Made by a program: the position numbers and the translations under genes
Notes under the pieces: model-generated
Database searches by the model: none
The model's input: the letters and a program-made list of their open reading frames with translations, nothing else
Told to the model about the DNA's origin: nothing
Shown: positions 33,687 to 42,072 of the stretch, in pieces
Position numbering within the stretch: the first letter of the stretch is position 1
Layout: each line of letters begins with the position of its first letter
Assembly (NCBI RefSeq): GCF_002812705.1
Contig: NZ_CP025030.1
Coordinates: 2,232,001-2,296,000 of the forward strand
Reading direction: 5' to 3'
From: Achromobacter spanius
Lineage (GTDB): Bacteria > Pseudomonadota > Gammaproteobacteria > Burkholderiales > Burkholderiaceae_B
Length of the DNA stretch: 64,000 bases

Positions 33687-34423
33687 TCGTTGGCTTCCGA
33701 CACATCGATCGCCGCCGCGAACACATAGCCTTCGCTGCGCACGGTCTTGATGTAGCGGGGTTCGCGCGCATCTTCGCGCAGGCGTTGGCGCAGGCGGCTG
33801 ACCAGCAGGTCGATCGAGCGGCCAAAGAACTCGGCGTCGCGGCCTTGGGTCAGGTTCAGCAGTTGATCGCGGTTCAGCACGCGCTGCGGGTGGTCCAGGA
33901 ACACGCGCAGCAGCCGGTATTCCGCACCGCTTAGCGACACCACCGTGCCGCTCTCATCCAGCAAGTGGCGCGCGGTGGTGTCCAGCCGCCAGTCGCCGAA
34001 GGCGATCTCGCGGCCCGGCTCCGTCACCTGGAAATTGGGCGGCAGCATGCGCGTGCGCCGCAGAATCGCCTTGATGCGGGCCAGCAGTTCGCGCGCCACA
34101 AAGGGTTTGACCAGGTAATCGTCGGCGCCCATTTCCAGGCCCAGCACGCGGTCCATGTCGTCGCTACGCGCGGTCAGCAGCAGGATCGGAATGCGGCGGT
34201 GCTTGCCGCTGCGCAGTTCGCGGCACAGCACCAGCCCGTCGTCGCCCGGCATCATGATGTCCAGCACGATCAGGTCCACGGACAGGTTTTCCAGCAGCGA
34301 CCGCATCTGCCGGCCGTCGGCCGCCAGCGTGACGGCCAGGCCGTTCTTCTTCAGGAAGTTGCCGGCAAGCTCGCGTATTTCACGATCGTCGTCAACGATC
34401 ATCACGTGATCAATCTGATCCAT
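33683..34423 (-). CDS. OmpR-family response regulator
   Basis: This 246-residue regulator has a receiver with acidic residues in MIVDDDREIRELA, phospho-acceptor Asp in DLIVLDIMMPGDDGL and Lys in DDYLVKPF. A winged-helix output domain follows (VSLSGAEYRLLRVFLDHP, LLNLTQGRDAEFFGRSIDLLVSRLRQRL, PRYIKTVRSEGYVF). The ATG at 34423 gives the canonical N-terminus; the frame stays open upstream but that part has no homology-like features. It forms a two-component system with the overlapping histidine kinase. Confidence 0.93.
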   Translation of the reverse strand: MDQIDHVMIVDDDREIRELAGNFLKKNGLAVTLAADGRQMRSLLENLSVDLIVLDIMMPGDDGLVLCRELRSGKHRRIPILLLTARSDDMDRVLGLEMGADDYLVKPFVARELLARIKAILRRTRMLPPNFQVTEPGREIAFGDWRLDTTARHLLDESGTVVSLSGAEYRLLRVFLDHPQRVLNRDQLLNLTQGRDAEFFGRSIDLLVSRLRQRLREDAREPRYIKTVRSEGYVFAAAIDVSEANE

Positions 34424-34503
34424 CTGCGGTGGCCTAAAGGGTGGGGGCGGCAACGCGCGGAAGCACACGCGCGGGTAGGCGGATTTTATCCAAGGCGACG
34501 CCT

Positions 34504-34635
34504 TCAGCGGTCGGCCGGCGGCAGCGGGTCGCGGCGCGGCCGGGTATTGGCGATCAGTTGGCATTGGAAGGGCTTGGCGGCTTCGGTGCTGAAGCCGCCG
34601 AACATCAACAGCAGTACGGCAAGAATGCGCTTCAT
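34504..34635 (-). CDS. small exported protein, 43 residues
   Basis: A 43-codon frame starts at the ATG at 34635 with a CCGGAGA ribosome site 7-8 bases upstream. It begins with a clear hydrophobic signal (MKRILAVLLLMFGGFSTEAA) followed by KPFQCQLIANTRPRR and a proline-rich end. It lies upstream of the response-regulator gene on the same strand and could be its first operon member, for example a small periplasmic modulator. No family is recognised. Confidence 0.55.
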   Translation of the reverse strand: MKRILAVLLLMFGGFSTEAAKPFQCQLIANTRPRRDPLPPADR

Positions 34636-34810
34636 AAGGGTCTCCGGGGGCAGGGCATGAACGGGTTATAGCGCCGGCCGCCGCCGCAAGTGTGTCGTAC
34701 TGTGTACGCCCCGGCGGCAGATACATAAGCCAGGAAAAAACACGCAAAACCGGCACAAGCCGGATACGCGGCGCGGGTGCAATGGGGCCTCTTTCCAAAG
34801 GACTTGCCCC

Positions 34811-35500
34811 ATGGACCTGATCAACACCCCCATCGCTTTGCTGGCCGGCATGCTGACCATCGCCTCACCCTGCGTGCTGCCTCTGCTGCCGGTGCTGCTG
34901 GGCACCTCGCTGGAACGGCCGGACCGCTGGCGTCCCCTGTTCGTCGTGTCGGGCTTTGTGCTGGCGTTTGCCGGCCTGGGTATCGCGCTAAGCCTGTTGT
35001 CCACCTTGAATGCATCGGTACACGAAGCGGTGCGGTCCACGTCGATCGCGCTGCTGGCGCTGTTCGGCCTGGTGCGCATCTGGCCGCAACCCTACGACCG
35101 CCTGATCGCCCGCATTGGCGGCCCCTTGCAGCAATTGGCATTTAACGCGGGCGGCTCGGGCAGCGGCAATGCGGGCGGCTTTGTGCTGGGGCTGTCGTTG
35201 GGGGCGGTGTGGACGCCCTGCGCCGGCCCGGTGCTGGCGTCGATTCTGGTGCTGGCCGCCAAGGCGCAGAACCTGACGCAGTCCAGCACCTTGTTGTTGA
35301 TGTTCGCCATCGGCGCGGGCATTCCGATGCTGGTGATCGCCTACGGCGGCCAGGCCATCGCGGCGCGGGTGCGGGGCTTGTCGCGCTACACGCAGCGCTT
35401 GCAGCAAGGCTTTGGCGTGCTGCTGATCCTGACCGCCGCCGCCATCTATTTCCAGTACGACATCCTGGCCTACGCCTGGATCAGCAACCTTTTCAACTGA
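34811..35500 (+). CDS. CcdA-like thiol-disulfide membrane transporter
   Basis: This 229-residue protein has six predicted membrane segments and the two conserved half-motifs of the DsbD/CcdA family, ASPCVLPLLPVLLG near residue 19 and GAVWTPCAGPVLASI near residue 137. Each has a redox Cys. Such proteins move reducing equivalents from cytoplasmic thioredoxin to the periplasm. The thioredoxin-fold protein that follows 32 bases later is the probable recipient. The pair may serve cytochrome c maturation or periplasmic protein repair. Confidence 0.88.
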   Translation: MDLINTPIALLAGMLTIASPCVLPLLPVLLGTSLERPDRWRPLFVVSGFVLAFAGLGIALSLLSTLNASVHEAVRSTSIALLALFGLVRIWPQPYDRLIARIGGPLQQLAFNAGGSGSGNAGGFVLGLSLGAVWTPCAGPVLASILVLAAKAQNLTQSSTLLLMFAIGAGIPMLVIAYGGQAIAARVRGLSRYTQRLQQGFGVLLILTAAAIYFQYDILAYAWISNLFN

Positions 35501-35532
35501 CCGTCCCTCACCTCAATTCAAGGAGCATGACC

Positions 35533-36072
35533 ATGTTCGCCACGTTCAAGAAAATCGCGCTGGGCGCGCTGTTGGCCACGTCGCTGGCCGCCTCGGTGAT
35601 GCCGCTTACCGCGCAGGCCGGCGCCTCCCAACCGACCCCCGCGCCGGAATTCACCGGCATCGAGCACTGGCTCAACAGCGACCCGCTGACGCTGGCGTCG
35701 CTGCGCGGCAAGGTGGTGCTGGTGGATTTCTGGACCTACACCTGCATCAACTGCGTACGCACCTTGCCCTACGTGACAAGCTGGTATCAGAAGTACAAGG
35801 ACCAGGGGCTGGAGGTGGTGGGCGTGCATACGCCGGAGTTCCCGTTTGAACGGTCCACGCCCAACGTGCAGAAGGCGCTGGAGCGCTTCGGCATCACGTA
35901 TCCGGTGGCGCAAGACAACCGCTATGCCACCTGGGACGCCTACCGCAACCAGTATTGGCCCGCCTTCTACCTGATCGACAAGCAAGGCCAGATCGTCTAC
36001 CGCCATTTTGGCGAGGGCAGGTATGCGGAGACGGAGGCTGAGATTCAGCGGTTGCTGGCGCAGCCGGGTTAA
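35533..36072 (+). CDS. periplasmic thioredoxin-family protein (TlpA/DipZ-like)
   Basis: This 179-residue protein has a Sec signal peptide (ALGALLATSLAASVMPLTAQAG) and a thioredoxin/AhpC-TSA-like fold: LRGKVVLVDFWTYTCINCVRTLPY with a CINC active site, VVGVHTPEFPFE, the cis-Pro loop WPAFYLIDKQGQIV and a C-terminal GRYAETEAEIQ. This matches the C-terminal domain of DipZ proteins, which are often fused to CcdA. Here the two domains are separate adjacent genes. The ATG at 35533 has an AGGAG 7 bases upstream; an in-frame ATG at 35527 is too close to it. Confidence 0.9.
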   Translation: MFATFKKIALGALLATSLAASVMPLTAQAGASQPTPAPEFTGIEHWLNSDPLTLASLRGKVVLVDFWTYTCINCVRTLPYVTSWYQKYKDQGLEVVGVHTPEFPFERSTPNVQKALERFGITYPVAQDNRYATWDAYRNQYWPAFYLIDKQGQIVYRHFGEGRYAETEAEIQRLLAQPG

Positions 36073-36096
36073 GCGTACCTGCCTGGATGGATGAAG

Positions 36097-36171
36097 CGGA
36101 CGTCCTTTCCTCGGACGTCCTTTCCTCGGACGTCCTTTCCTCGGACGTCCTTTCCTCGGACGTCCTTCCCG
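36097..36171. repeat. five tandem 15-bp repeats
   Basis: The unit CGGACGTCCTTTCCT is repeated four times exactly and a fifth time with changes at its end, starting 25 bases after the thioredoxin stop. Each unit contains the 8-bp palindrome GGACGTCC. A second degenerate 15-base pair (GCAGxxGTGCTGCCx) follows to about 36200. No gene covers the array convincingly. Confidence 0.9.
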
Positions 36172-36202
36172 CAGGTGTGCTGCCCGCAGACGTGCTGCCT
36201 GA

Positions 36203-36367
36203 TTAGCGACCCGTATCCGGATAGTTCGGACCCGCGTCGTGAAAGCCGCCTTCACTGTAGGGATTGACGGCGCCGGGGTGGGGCGGGCCGCCCGGGCCGG
36301 AGGTGCAGCCGCTTATCACCACGGCGCTTGCCAGCAAGGCAAGCAAGCGAATCAATGAGGGTGTCAT
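36203..36367 (-). CDS. small lipoprotein, 54 residues
   Basis: A 54-codon frame starts at the ATG at 36367 with GGGAGA upstream. The signal peptide ends in a lipobox (SAVVISGC, Cys at about residue 21), followed by a short Gly/Pro-rich mature part (GPGGPPHPGAVNPYSEGGF). It is probably an outer-membrane or inner-membrane lipoprotein of unknown function. It lies on the same strand as, and just downstream of, the two larger exported proteins. Confidence 0.7.
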   Translation of the reverse strand: MTPSLIRLLALLASAVVISGCTSGPGGPPHPGAVNPYSEGGFHDAGPNYPDTGR

Positions 36368-36437
36368 GTCAGTCTCCCGCGGCTGCGCCTTGGCAAGCGC
36401 GTCGTGCGCAGCGTGTGCGGAAGATTATAGGCGCCGC

Positions 36438-37412
36438 TCAGTTCTCAAGCGTGGGCGCGAGCAGGGCGAAGACCTTGCTTTGGTTGTTGGCGCTGGACAG
36501 CAATTCGGCGATCGACACGCCGTTGCGGGGATTCAGGGTCAGGGCAATGGTCCGCTTGTCGCCGCTGGCGAAGCGGGCAAGAGCTTGGCAGGCGTCGTCG
36601 TTGTCGTCGAAACCGGCCAGGGACTTTTGGTCCTCGCAACGCTTTTGGCTGTCGCTGACCAGCTTGTCGAACTGCTTGGCGCGCTGCTTGTCGGGGTTGC
36701 CTTCGCCCGGTTCGGCGCTGAGGTTATAGCGCTTGAAGAGTTCCACGCTGCGTTGGACGTAGCCGTCGTCCTTCACGGACAGGCTGCCGGACTTGATGCG
36801 CAGTTCCGCCAAGGGCGCCAACTTGCGGTCGATGCGGCCCATGCCCATCATGCCCATCATGGCCAGCCCGACCAGCGCGTCGCGGTCTTCCGCCAAGGAA
36901 ACCGCGCCGTTGACCCGTTCCAGGCTCAACGCCAGTTCGGCGTTCAGCGCCTCGGGTTGTTCCAGGGTCAATTGCAGTTCGGCGTTGTCGTCGTCACGCT
37001 GGTAGTCCCAGCGCACCCGCAGGTTGGCGGGCGGCAGGTCCAGCTTGCCGGCCTGGCGGGCCAGGTCTGTCTGGCTGAGCACGCTGGTGCCGTTGGGCAG
37101 GGCAGCGCCTTCGATCGTGACGTCGCCGCTGCGGCGGTCGCTGGTGTTGCGCAGCCCGCTGATCTTGACGGTGTCGATCAGGGCGATGGGCGAGCCCGCC
37201 GGGCCGACCGTCACCTGTTTCAGCTTGGCGGACCCGAAGGGCGACGCCGAAATGCTCTGCCAGCGCACCATGTCGCGCTGGCCCGTCTTGTCGAGCAGCG
37301 CCACGATTTCATCTTCCGCCTTGCCGGAGGCGTAAGCGCCCAAGCCCCACCAGGCGCAGGCCAGCACCACGACGACACCGCCTGCGATCAGGCCATTCTT
37401 CTGTTTGATCAT
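36438..37412 (-). CDS. membrane-anchored protein of unknown function
   Basis: This 324-residue protein begins with one membrane anchor (GLIAGGVVVVLACAWWGLGAYAS) and a large, probably periplasmic domain. It has regular beta-type alternation (SAKLKQVTVGPAGSPIALIDTV, SLSVKDDGYVQRSVELFKRY) and a methionine-rich GLAMMGMMGMGRID stretch. The pattern recalls DUF945-like or AsmA-type envelope proteins, but I cannot place it. The ATG at 37412 lies 19 bases after the stop of the preceding gene, so the two are co-transcribed. Confidence 0.6.
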   Translation of the reverse strand: MIKQKNGLIAGGVVVVLACAWWGLGAYASGKAEDEIVALLDKTGQRDMVRWQSISASPFGSAKLKQVTVGPAGSPIALIDTVKISGLRNTSDRRSGDVTIEGAALPNGTSVLSQTDLARQAGKLDLPPANLRVRWDYQRDDDNAELQLTLEQPEALNAELALSLERVNGAVSLAEDRDALVGLAMMGMMGMGRIDRKLAPLAELRIKSGSLSVKDDGYVQRSVELFKRYNLSAEPGEGNPDKQRAKQFDKLVSDSQKRCEDQKSLAGFDDNDDACQALARFASGDKRTIALTLNPRNGVSIAELLSSANNQSKVFALLAPTLEN

Positions 37413-37431
37413 TGGGTTGCTCGTCTGGCGG

Positions 37432-39495
37432 TTAGGGTTGGTTCGCTTGGTCAATGACGGCCTGGGCCTTCTCCGGCGTCCAGTCCGGCAGGCCCAGCAT
37501 CATGCGGGCGCCGACCAAGGGGTCGTTCAGGTCGGCGCAGCCCGCCTTCTGGCAAGCGACGGGCGCGGCTTGGCCCAGCGTCAGCAAGGTCAGCGGCAGG
37601 CCGTTGTCGTCCTGGCGCTTGGTGTCCAGCGTGAGCTCGCCGGGCACCAGATACCAGCCTTCCTTCATGGCCTTCTGGCCGGTCAGGCGGATCTCGTACG
37701 GCCAGTCGGCCACGGCGTCGTTGTCCTGGTGGTCGTCTACGTGGATCACCATGCGCACGGCGGCCTTGCGGCCAGCCATCAGGGCCTTGTAGTCGCCGCC
37801 GGTCATCAGGTCGTAGCGTACGTCGCGCTGCATGCGTCCCAGGATGCCCTTGGGGTCGCTCTTGGCCTGATCAACCAGGTTTTGATATTGGCGCAGGTTG
37901 TCGCGTTCCTGATTGGCCAGGCGCATCCGTTCCTCGCGCTTCTTGCGGGCGAGTATTTCGTCGCGCTTGAACAGGTAGTTCTGGGCGTACTGCAGGTTGT
38001 AGCGCCACTCGCCCCGGGGCTTGCCGGTGCGCCAGTCGGTGGGGCGGTCGGCGGTGATCATGTAGAGCAGATGCTCGATCTTGTCGCCGAGCGCGCCTTG
38101 CTCGAAGTCGTCCGAGAACACAATGCGGGCATTGCCGGCGTCCGGCATGGCGGTGCGCTCGAGTACGCGCAGTGCGCCGTCCACAGCCACCTTGATGTCG
38201 GTGGCGTTGCGGAACACGTCGGCGTGGTCGGTGACGACGTCGATGCGGGTGTAGCGCCACACGTCCAGGCCGCTGCCGTACGACATGCGTTCGGCACGCA
38301 GCAAATAGTGGGAACGGCTGGCGGGGTCGCTGTCCAGGTGGAACCACAGGGAGCCATCGTCGTCGACATGCGCGAGGCGGGTCGCGGCAACGGGCGAGGT
38401 GAACGGAATGCCGCCCGCCATCCAGACGTCATTGCTTTGCGCGATGCGCGCGCCGTCGGAGCGCTCAAGCCGCAGCCGGCCCTTGCCCGTGGCGTAGCCG
38501 TCGGGACCGCAGGACATGCCATCGGTCTTCAGCGTGATGTATTGGGCGCCTTCGCCCAGGCGGAACGTCGACACGACCTTGCAGCCGTTCTGGTCCTGCA
38601 TGGTCTTCAGCCGCTGCGTGCCGGCCATGACGGCGGCGGGCGACGGCGGCGTCCAGCCGTTGACGGCGAAGGCGGTCTGCACGGCGGGGGCGGGAGCTGG
38701 GGCTGCGGCAGGCGCAGCGGCAGGCACAGCGGCAGGTGCAGCGGCAGGCACAACAGCAGGTGCAGCGGCAGGCACAACAGCAGGTGCAGCGGCAGGTGCA
38801 GCGGCAGGTGCAGCGGCAGGTGCGGCGGCAGGCACAGCAGCAGGTGCAGCAGCAGGTGCAGCGGCAGGTGCGGCAGTAGCCGGAGCGGCGACAGGGGGCG
38901 GGGCAACGGGTGCTGCCGCCACGGCGGGGGCGGCTGGCTCGACGGCGGCCGGTGCGGCGGCTGTGGGAGTAGGTGTTGCTACTTGAGCGGATTGCGGCGC
39001 AGCAGCTGCGGGGACCGGCGCCGGCGCTTGCGTTGCGGCTGGTGCTGCGGCGACGGCGGGGGCGGGATCTGGCGTTGTGGCTGCTGCGGGTGTTGCAGGT
39101 GCAGCGGTTGCAGCGGGTGCAGCAGGCGCGGCAGCCGGCGCGGGGGCGGCAGCAACTTGCATTGCCCAGCCCGCGGCTTTGGTGCTGGTGCCGTCCGCAA
39201 CACGCGCGCCGGCGTTGGTAACGCTGGTCCAGCGCAGGTCAACGGCTTGCGGGCACTGTTTGCCGAGCAGCACGCCGATCTTGGGCAGCAAGCGGCCAAG
39301 CGCGGCGGCGTCGGGGGCGGCGCCGTACACGGCGCGTAGATCCAGGTGCGGTCCGCACCACGGCGAACCGGTGGCGTGGTCGATGAATATCTCGATGTTT
39401 TCCGCTTTGGAATATGCCAGGCGATACGCCTCGGCGTGCGCCGGCAAGCTGCCGACGCTAGCGGCAATTGCCGCGACCACGCAAACCTTCTTCAT
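37432..39495 (-). CDS. exported protein with long Ala/Pro linker, unknown function
   Basis: The 687-residue protein has a signal peptide (VCVVAAIAASVGSLPAHAEAY) and a small N-terminal domain of about 90 residues with two cysteines. A linker of about 160 residues, almost only Ala and Pro, spans residues 113-275. A C-terminal domain of about 400 residues follows (GEGAQYITLKTDGMSCG, SLWFHLDSDPASRSHYLLRAE, VRMVIHVDDHQDNDAVADWPYEIRLTG). The C-terminal domain is beta-rich with a charged helix (KRDEILARKKREERMRLANQ). No family is recognised. It is transcribed away from a lipoprotein gene across an AT-rich region with a Fur-like inverted repeat. Confidence 0.65.
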   Translation of the reverse strand: MKKVCVVAAIAASVGSLPAHAEAYRLAYSKAENIEIFIDHATGSPWCGPHLDLRAVYGAAPDAAALGRLLPKIGVLLGKQCPQAVDLRWTSVTNAGARVADGTSTKAAGWAMQVAAAPAPAAAPAAPAATAAPATPAAATTPDPAPAVAAAPAATQAPAPVPAAAAPQSAQVATPTPTAAAPAAVEPAAPAVAAAPVAPPPVAAPATAAPAAAPAAAPAAVPAAAPAAAPAAAPAAAPAVVPAAAPAVVPAAAPAAVPAAAPAAAPAPAPAVQTAFAVNGWTPPSPAAVMAGTQRLKTMQDQNGCKVVSTFRLGEGAQYITLKTDGMSCGPDGYATGKGRLRLERSDGARIAQSNDVWMAGGIPFTSPVAATRLAHVDDDGSLWFHLDSDPASRSHYLLRAERMSYGSGLDVWRYTRIDVVTDHADVFRNATDIKVAVDGALRVLERTAMPDAGNARIVFSDDFEQGALGDKIEHLLYMITADRPTDWRTGKPRGEWRYNLQYAQNYLFKRDEILARKKREERMRLANQERDNLRQYQNLVDQAKSDPKGILGRMQRDVRYDLMTGGDYKALMAGRKAAVRMVIHVDDHQDNDAVADWPYEIRLTGQKAMKEGWYLVPGELTLDTKRQDDNGLPLTLLTLGQAAPVACQKAGCADLNDPLVGARMMLGLPDWTPEKAQAVIDQANQP
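38685..38885 (-). repeat. degenerate 12/24-bp repeats encoding the Ala/Pro linker
   Basis: GCAGGTGCAGCG and GCAGGCACAGC variants recur many times in near-perfect 12-base or 24-base register, encoding AAPAAAPAAVPAAAP-type text on the minus strand. The low divergence between units suggests recent slippage-driven expansion. Confidence 0.85.
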
Positions 39496-39544
39496 GCTTT
39501 TCGCCTTGCCCCTGTTCGCTTTGGTTTACAGTATAACATTGCGA

Positions 39545-39564
39545 ATCATTTGACATTAAATGAT
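39545..39564. promoter_or_regulatory. inverted repeat in AT-rich divergent promoter region, Fur-like
   Basis: ATCATTT-GACATT-AAATGAT is a perfect inverted repeat with 7-base arms in the 128-base region between two divergent exported-protein genes. A TTGACA hexamer overlaps it at 39550-39555. The GCGAATCATTTGACATTAAA text resembles Fur boxes of betaproteobacteria. Both the promoter and the iron link are inferred. Confidence 0.4.
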
Positions 39565-39623
39565 ACGTATATTTTGAATATTCCTATTCAAGGTAAAACG
39601 CAACAATATCAAGGGGTTATGAA

Positions 39624-40412
39624 GTGTCTTCAGCTTTCATCGGATGGGTTACGGCAAAGGCGGCAAGTGGGTCCGATGGCAGCCGTGCATTTCGCGCAAT
39701 AGTGTCCCTTTCCGCCTTGATGGCGTTGAGCGGTTGCGTCAGTACCGGCTCGGGCAAGATGGGCCTGGATTTCGGCGAAGTATTGGCCAAGGAACAGCAG
39801 GTTTTCACCGTCAATGGCGAGCGCGCGGCGCTGCGCCGTTACTACAACGATTCGTACGACATCAAGCTGTATGGCCAGAAGAAGGTCATGGAGCTTGAGG
39901 TCAAGGGCGCGTCCATGATGGTGGCGAATGTGTCCGAAGTGCCGGGCGCAACGCTGATCACGCTGGATGTGCCGGAGCTCGGCTGCAATCACGTCTATCA
40001 CGTGTACCGCGTGTCGGGCGTGCAATCGTCCAAGTGGCAGAACAGCTATCGCAGTTGCGAAGGCCCGCTGTCGTTCCAGGTGGCCAACGGCCAGTGGACG
40101 GCCCGCCAAACGGTAAAGCCTGCTGTCGGCAAGCCTTACATGCTGGTCTACCAGGACGGCAATCTGTACACGCGCCCGCTTGAAGTGACCAAGCCGCGTG
40201 TGCCGGCCAAACCGCGCCCGAAGGCGCCGCCCAAGGCCAAGCCCGCCGCGCCCACGGCCCCCGTGGCCGATGCCGTCAACCTGGACGACGTGGCCGCGCC
40301 TGCCGCCGCCGCCAATCTGGACGAGATCGACGCGCCGCCGCCCGGCAAGATCAACACCAGTGGTTTGAAGGCCGACACGGCCAGCGACGTGAAGATGAAG
40401 GACGAGAAGTAA
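39624..40412 (+). CDS. lipoprotein of unknown function with Pro/Lys/Ala tail
   Basis: This 262-residue product starts at a GTG with AAGGGG 7 bases upstream. A basic N-region precedes a hydrophobic stretch and lipobox (SLSALMALSGC, Cys near residue 38). The mature part has an ordered domain of about 140 residues (LRRYYNDSYDIKLYGQKKVMELEV, CNHVYHVYRVSGVQSSKWQ) and a Pro/Lys/Ala-rich tail (KPRPKAPPKAKPAAP) that could span the periplasm or bind peptidoglycan. No family is recognised. It is divergent from the Ala/Pro-linker protein and may be co-regulated with it. Confidence 0.62.
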   Translation: MSSAFIGWVTAKAASGSDGSRAFRAIVSLSALMALSGCVSTGSGKMGLDFGEVLAKEQQVFTVNGERAALRRYYNDSYDIKLYGQKKVMELEVKGASMMVANVSEVPGATLITLDVPELGCNHVYHVYRVSGVQSSKWQNSYRSCEGPLSFQVANGQWTARQTVKPAVGKPYMLVYQDGNLYTRPLEVTKPRVPAKPRPKAPPKAKPAAPTAPVADAVNLDDVAAPAAAANLDEIDAPPPGKINTSGLKADTASDVKMKDEK

Positions 40413-40455
40413 AACGCGACGACGGGTAAATCGCGACCTCAGGTAGAACGCAACG

Positions 40456-41862
40456 TCACACGGCGGGGGCGGGCGGCAACGCCGCGCCCATAGCCACGGT
40501 CTTGCGTTTTATCCGAGGCCCGTCGCAGCGTTGCCGATACGCCTGCACCGCGTCGGAATCCGCTGGCTGGAAATAGGGGTGGTCGTAATGCGCCTCGCGC
40601 ATCGCGGCGTACAGGCGGCGGCCCCATACGCACTGCGCCTGGGCCTCGTCCCACAAGCGCGCCGCCTGTTCCGGTTGGCCGCTGCGCCATAACGCCAAGC
40701 CGTAGTCGGCCACGATTTCTTCGTTGCGAGATATCTCGCGGTACGACGCGCGCATCAGGCGCAGGCCTTCCTTGGTGTCGCCTCGCAGGCTGAGGATCCA
40801 GCCCAGCGTGCCCTGGTTGTAGGGGTTGGGACCCCACAGGCGGATGGACCGGCGCGCTTCCTCTTCGGCTTGCGGCAGGTAGTCGGGAAAGTCCGCCAGG
40901 TAATAGGCAATATCGTTGGGCCAGTCCGTGTCGCTTGCCCGAGGGGGGCGGCCGGGCTTGGTCTGGCGACGTTGCAGCGTCTGCGCGTCGGTCAGCGCCA
41001 GGTCGGGCATGCCCAACAAACGTTCCAGGCCTAGGCGGTCGCTCAGCAGCGGGGTTTCGACCGGTTCAAGCGATTCCGGAAACCGCCATTTGCGTGATTG
41101 CATCAGCCAGTGGCGCGCGTCGTCCTGCCGGCCGACCATCAGCAGCAGGTGAGCCAGATCCAGTTGCTGGCGAGGGGTGTCGGCGCATTGCATGGTCTGG
41201 ATCAACTGCTGCGCGCCGGCGGCATCGTTCTGGCTGAACTTGCGGTTGATGGCGTCCAGCTCGTCAAAGCACGCCCGGTTGTCGGTGACGGACGCATCGA
41301 TGGACAGGGACAGGGAGGCAGCCGGCACGTTGTGGCTGAAATAGGCCGTGGCGCCTTGGCGGGTGGTGTAGCCCAGGTCCACCCATTGTTCGCCCCAGCG
41401 CTGGTGCATGGTCAGGATGTAGGGCCAGGCCGGCACGGGTTCCTTGTCGTTGCCGCTGGAGTGCAGTTGGAAAAAGTGGCCCCAGGGGCCGTCGCCCACG
41501 CGGCGGATCAGCGTGAAGTCTTCGGGCTGGTAGGCCTTGTCCGTCCACACCCAGGCGGTGCGGCCTTCGGCGTCGGTGGTGCCGTGCAGGATGCCGTCCT
41601 GGCTGGGGGTGTCGCGGATGGATTCCTGCTTGCCCGTCAGGAACAAACGATACGGCGTGTTGGGCGCGGGCGCGCTGTCGCGGTTGTTCAGCAAGGTCAG
41701 CGTCAGGCTCTGGCCATGCGGGCCCACGCCGTATTGGGCCATGCCGGGCGGCGGGGTGGCGCTTGACGCCGCCGCGACGTCGGCCTGGGCGCCGGACGGA
41801 ATCAGCAGCGCGGCGGCGGCCAGCAAGAGCGGGGTAAACGGGTGCTGCATCGGGAATGTCAT
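40456..41862 (-). CDS. exported TPR-like protein of unknown function
   Basis: From the ATG at 41862 (MTFPMQHPF) the product has 468 residues. A signal peptide (LLLAAAALLIPSGAQAD) is followed by an Ig-like or surface beta domain (GQSLTLTLLNNRDSAPAPNTPYRLFL) and a C-terminal helical part typical of TPR or Sel1 repeats (QQLDLAHLLLMVGRQDDARHWL, NPYNQGTLGWILSLRGDTKEGLRLM, EIVADYGLALWRSGQPEQAARLWDEA). No enzyme motif is seen. The start is uncertain: a GTG at 41916 and an ATG at 41850 are alternatives. A scaffold or assembly role in the envelope is guessed from the TPRs. Confidence 0.6.
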   Translation of the reverse strand: MTFPMQHPFTPLLLAAAALLIPSGAQADVAAASSATPPPGMAQYGVGPHGQSLTLTLLNNRDSAPAPNTPYRLFLTGKQESIRDTPSQDGILHGTTDAEGRTAWVWTDKAYQPEDFTLIRRVGDGPWGHFFQLHSSGNDKEPVPAWPYILTMHQRWGEQWVDLGYTTRQGATAYFSHNVPAASLSLSIDASVTDNRACFDELDAINRKFSQNDAAGAQQLIQTMQCADTPRQQLDLAHLLLMVGRQDDARHWLMQSRKWRFPESLEPVETPLLSDRLGLERLLGMPDLALTDAQTLQRRQTKPGRPPRASDTDWPNDIAYYLADFPDYLPQAEEEARRSIRLWGPNPYNQGTLGWILSLRGDTKEGLRLMRASYREISRNEEIVADYGLALWRSGQPEQAARLWDEAQAQCVWGRRLYAAMREAHYDHPYFQPADSDAVQAYRQRCDGPRIKRKTVAMGAALPPAPAV

Positions 41863-42072
41863 GGGGGCTGCGGGGCGGCGTCTGCGGATGGATTTGGGCG
41901 AGCCGAATTGTGTCACGAACCCCTATTTTTCTGTCAGCGCTGGGAGCCAGGCCGACAGGCCCCGTTCAGCCGGGTCGGCAAGCGGGTATTTCAGCGGCGT
42001 TTCGGGCATTTGCGCTAGGATGATCGGCGCAATAACCCGTCACGACTTCCGCCTCCCCTGGAGAAACCCCGC

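Noticed and set aside
36097..36171. possible CRISPR array
   Set aside because: The units are directly tandem with no unique spacers and there are no cas genes. It is a simple tandem repeat.
35518..36255. minus-strand frame with repeated GRPRK, resembling an AT-hook protein
   Set aside because: The GRPRK text arises only from the 15-bp tandem repeat and the rest is antisense to the thioredoxin gene. I keep the repeat as a finding but do not call a protein.
37405..39339. 644-codon plus-strand frame with Cys/Gly/Arg-rich repeats opposite the Ala/Pro-linker protein
   Set aside because: The repetitive text comes from reading the Ala/Pro repeat on the wrong strand. The minus-strand gene has a signal peptide and sensible domains, and this frame has none.
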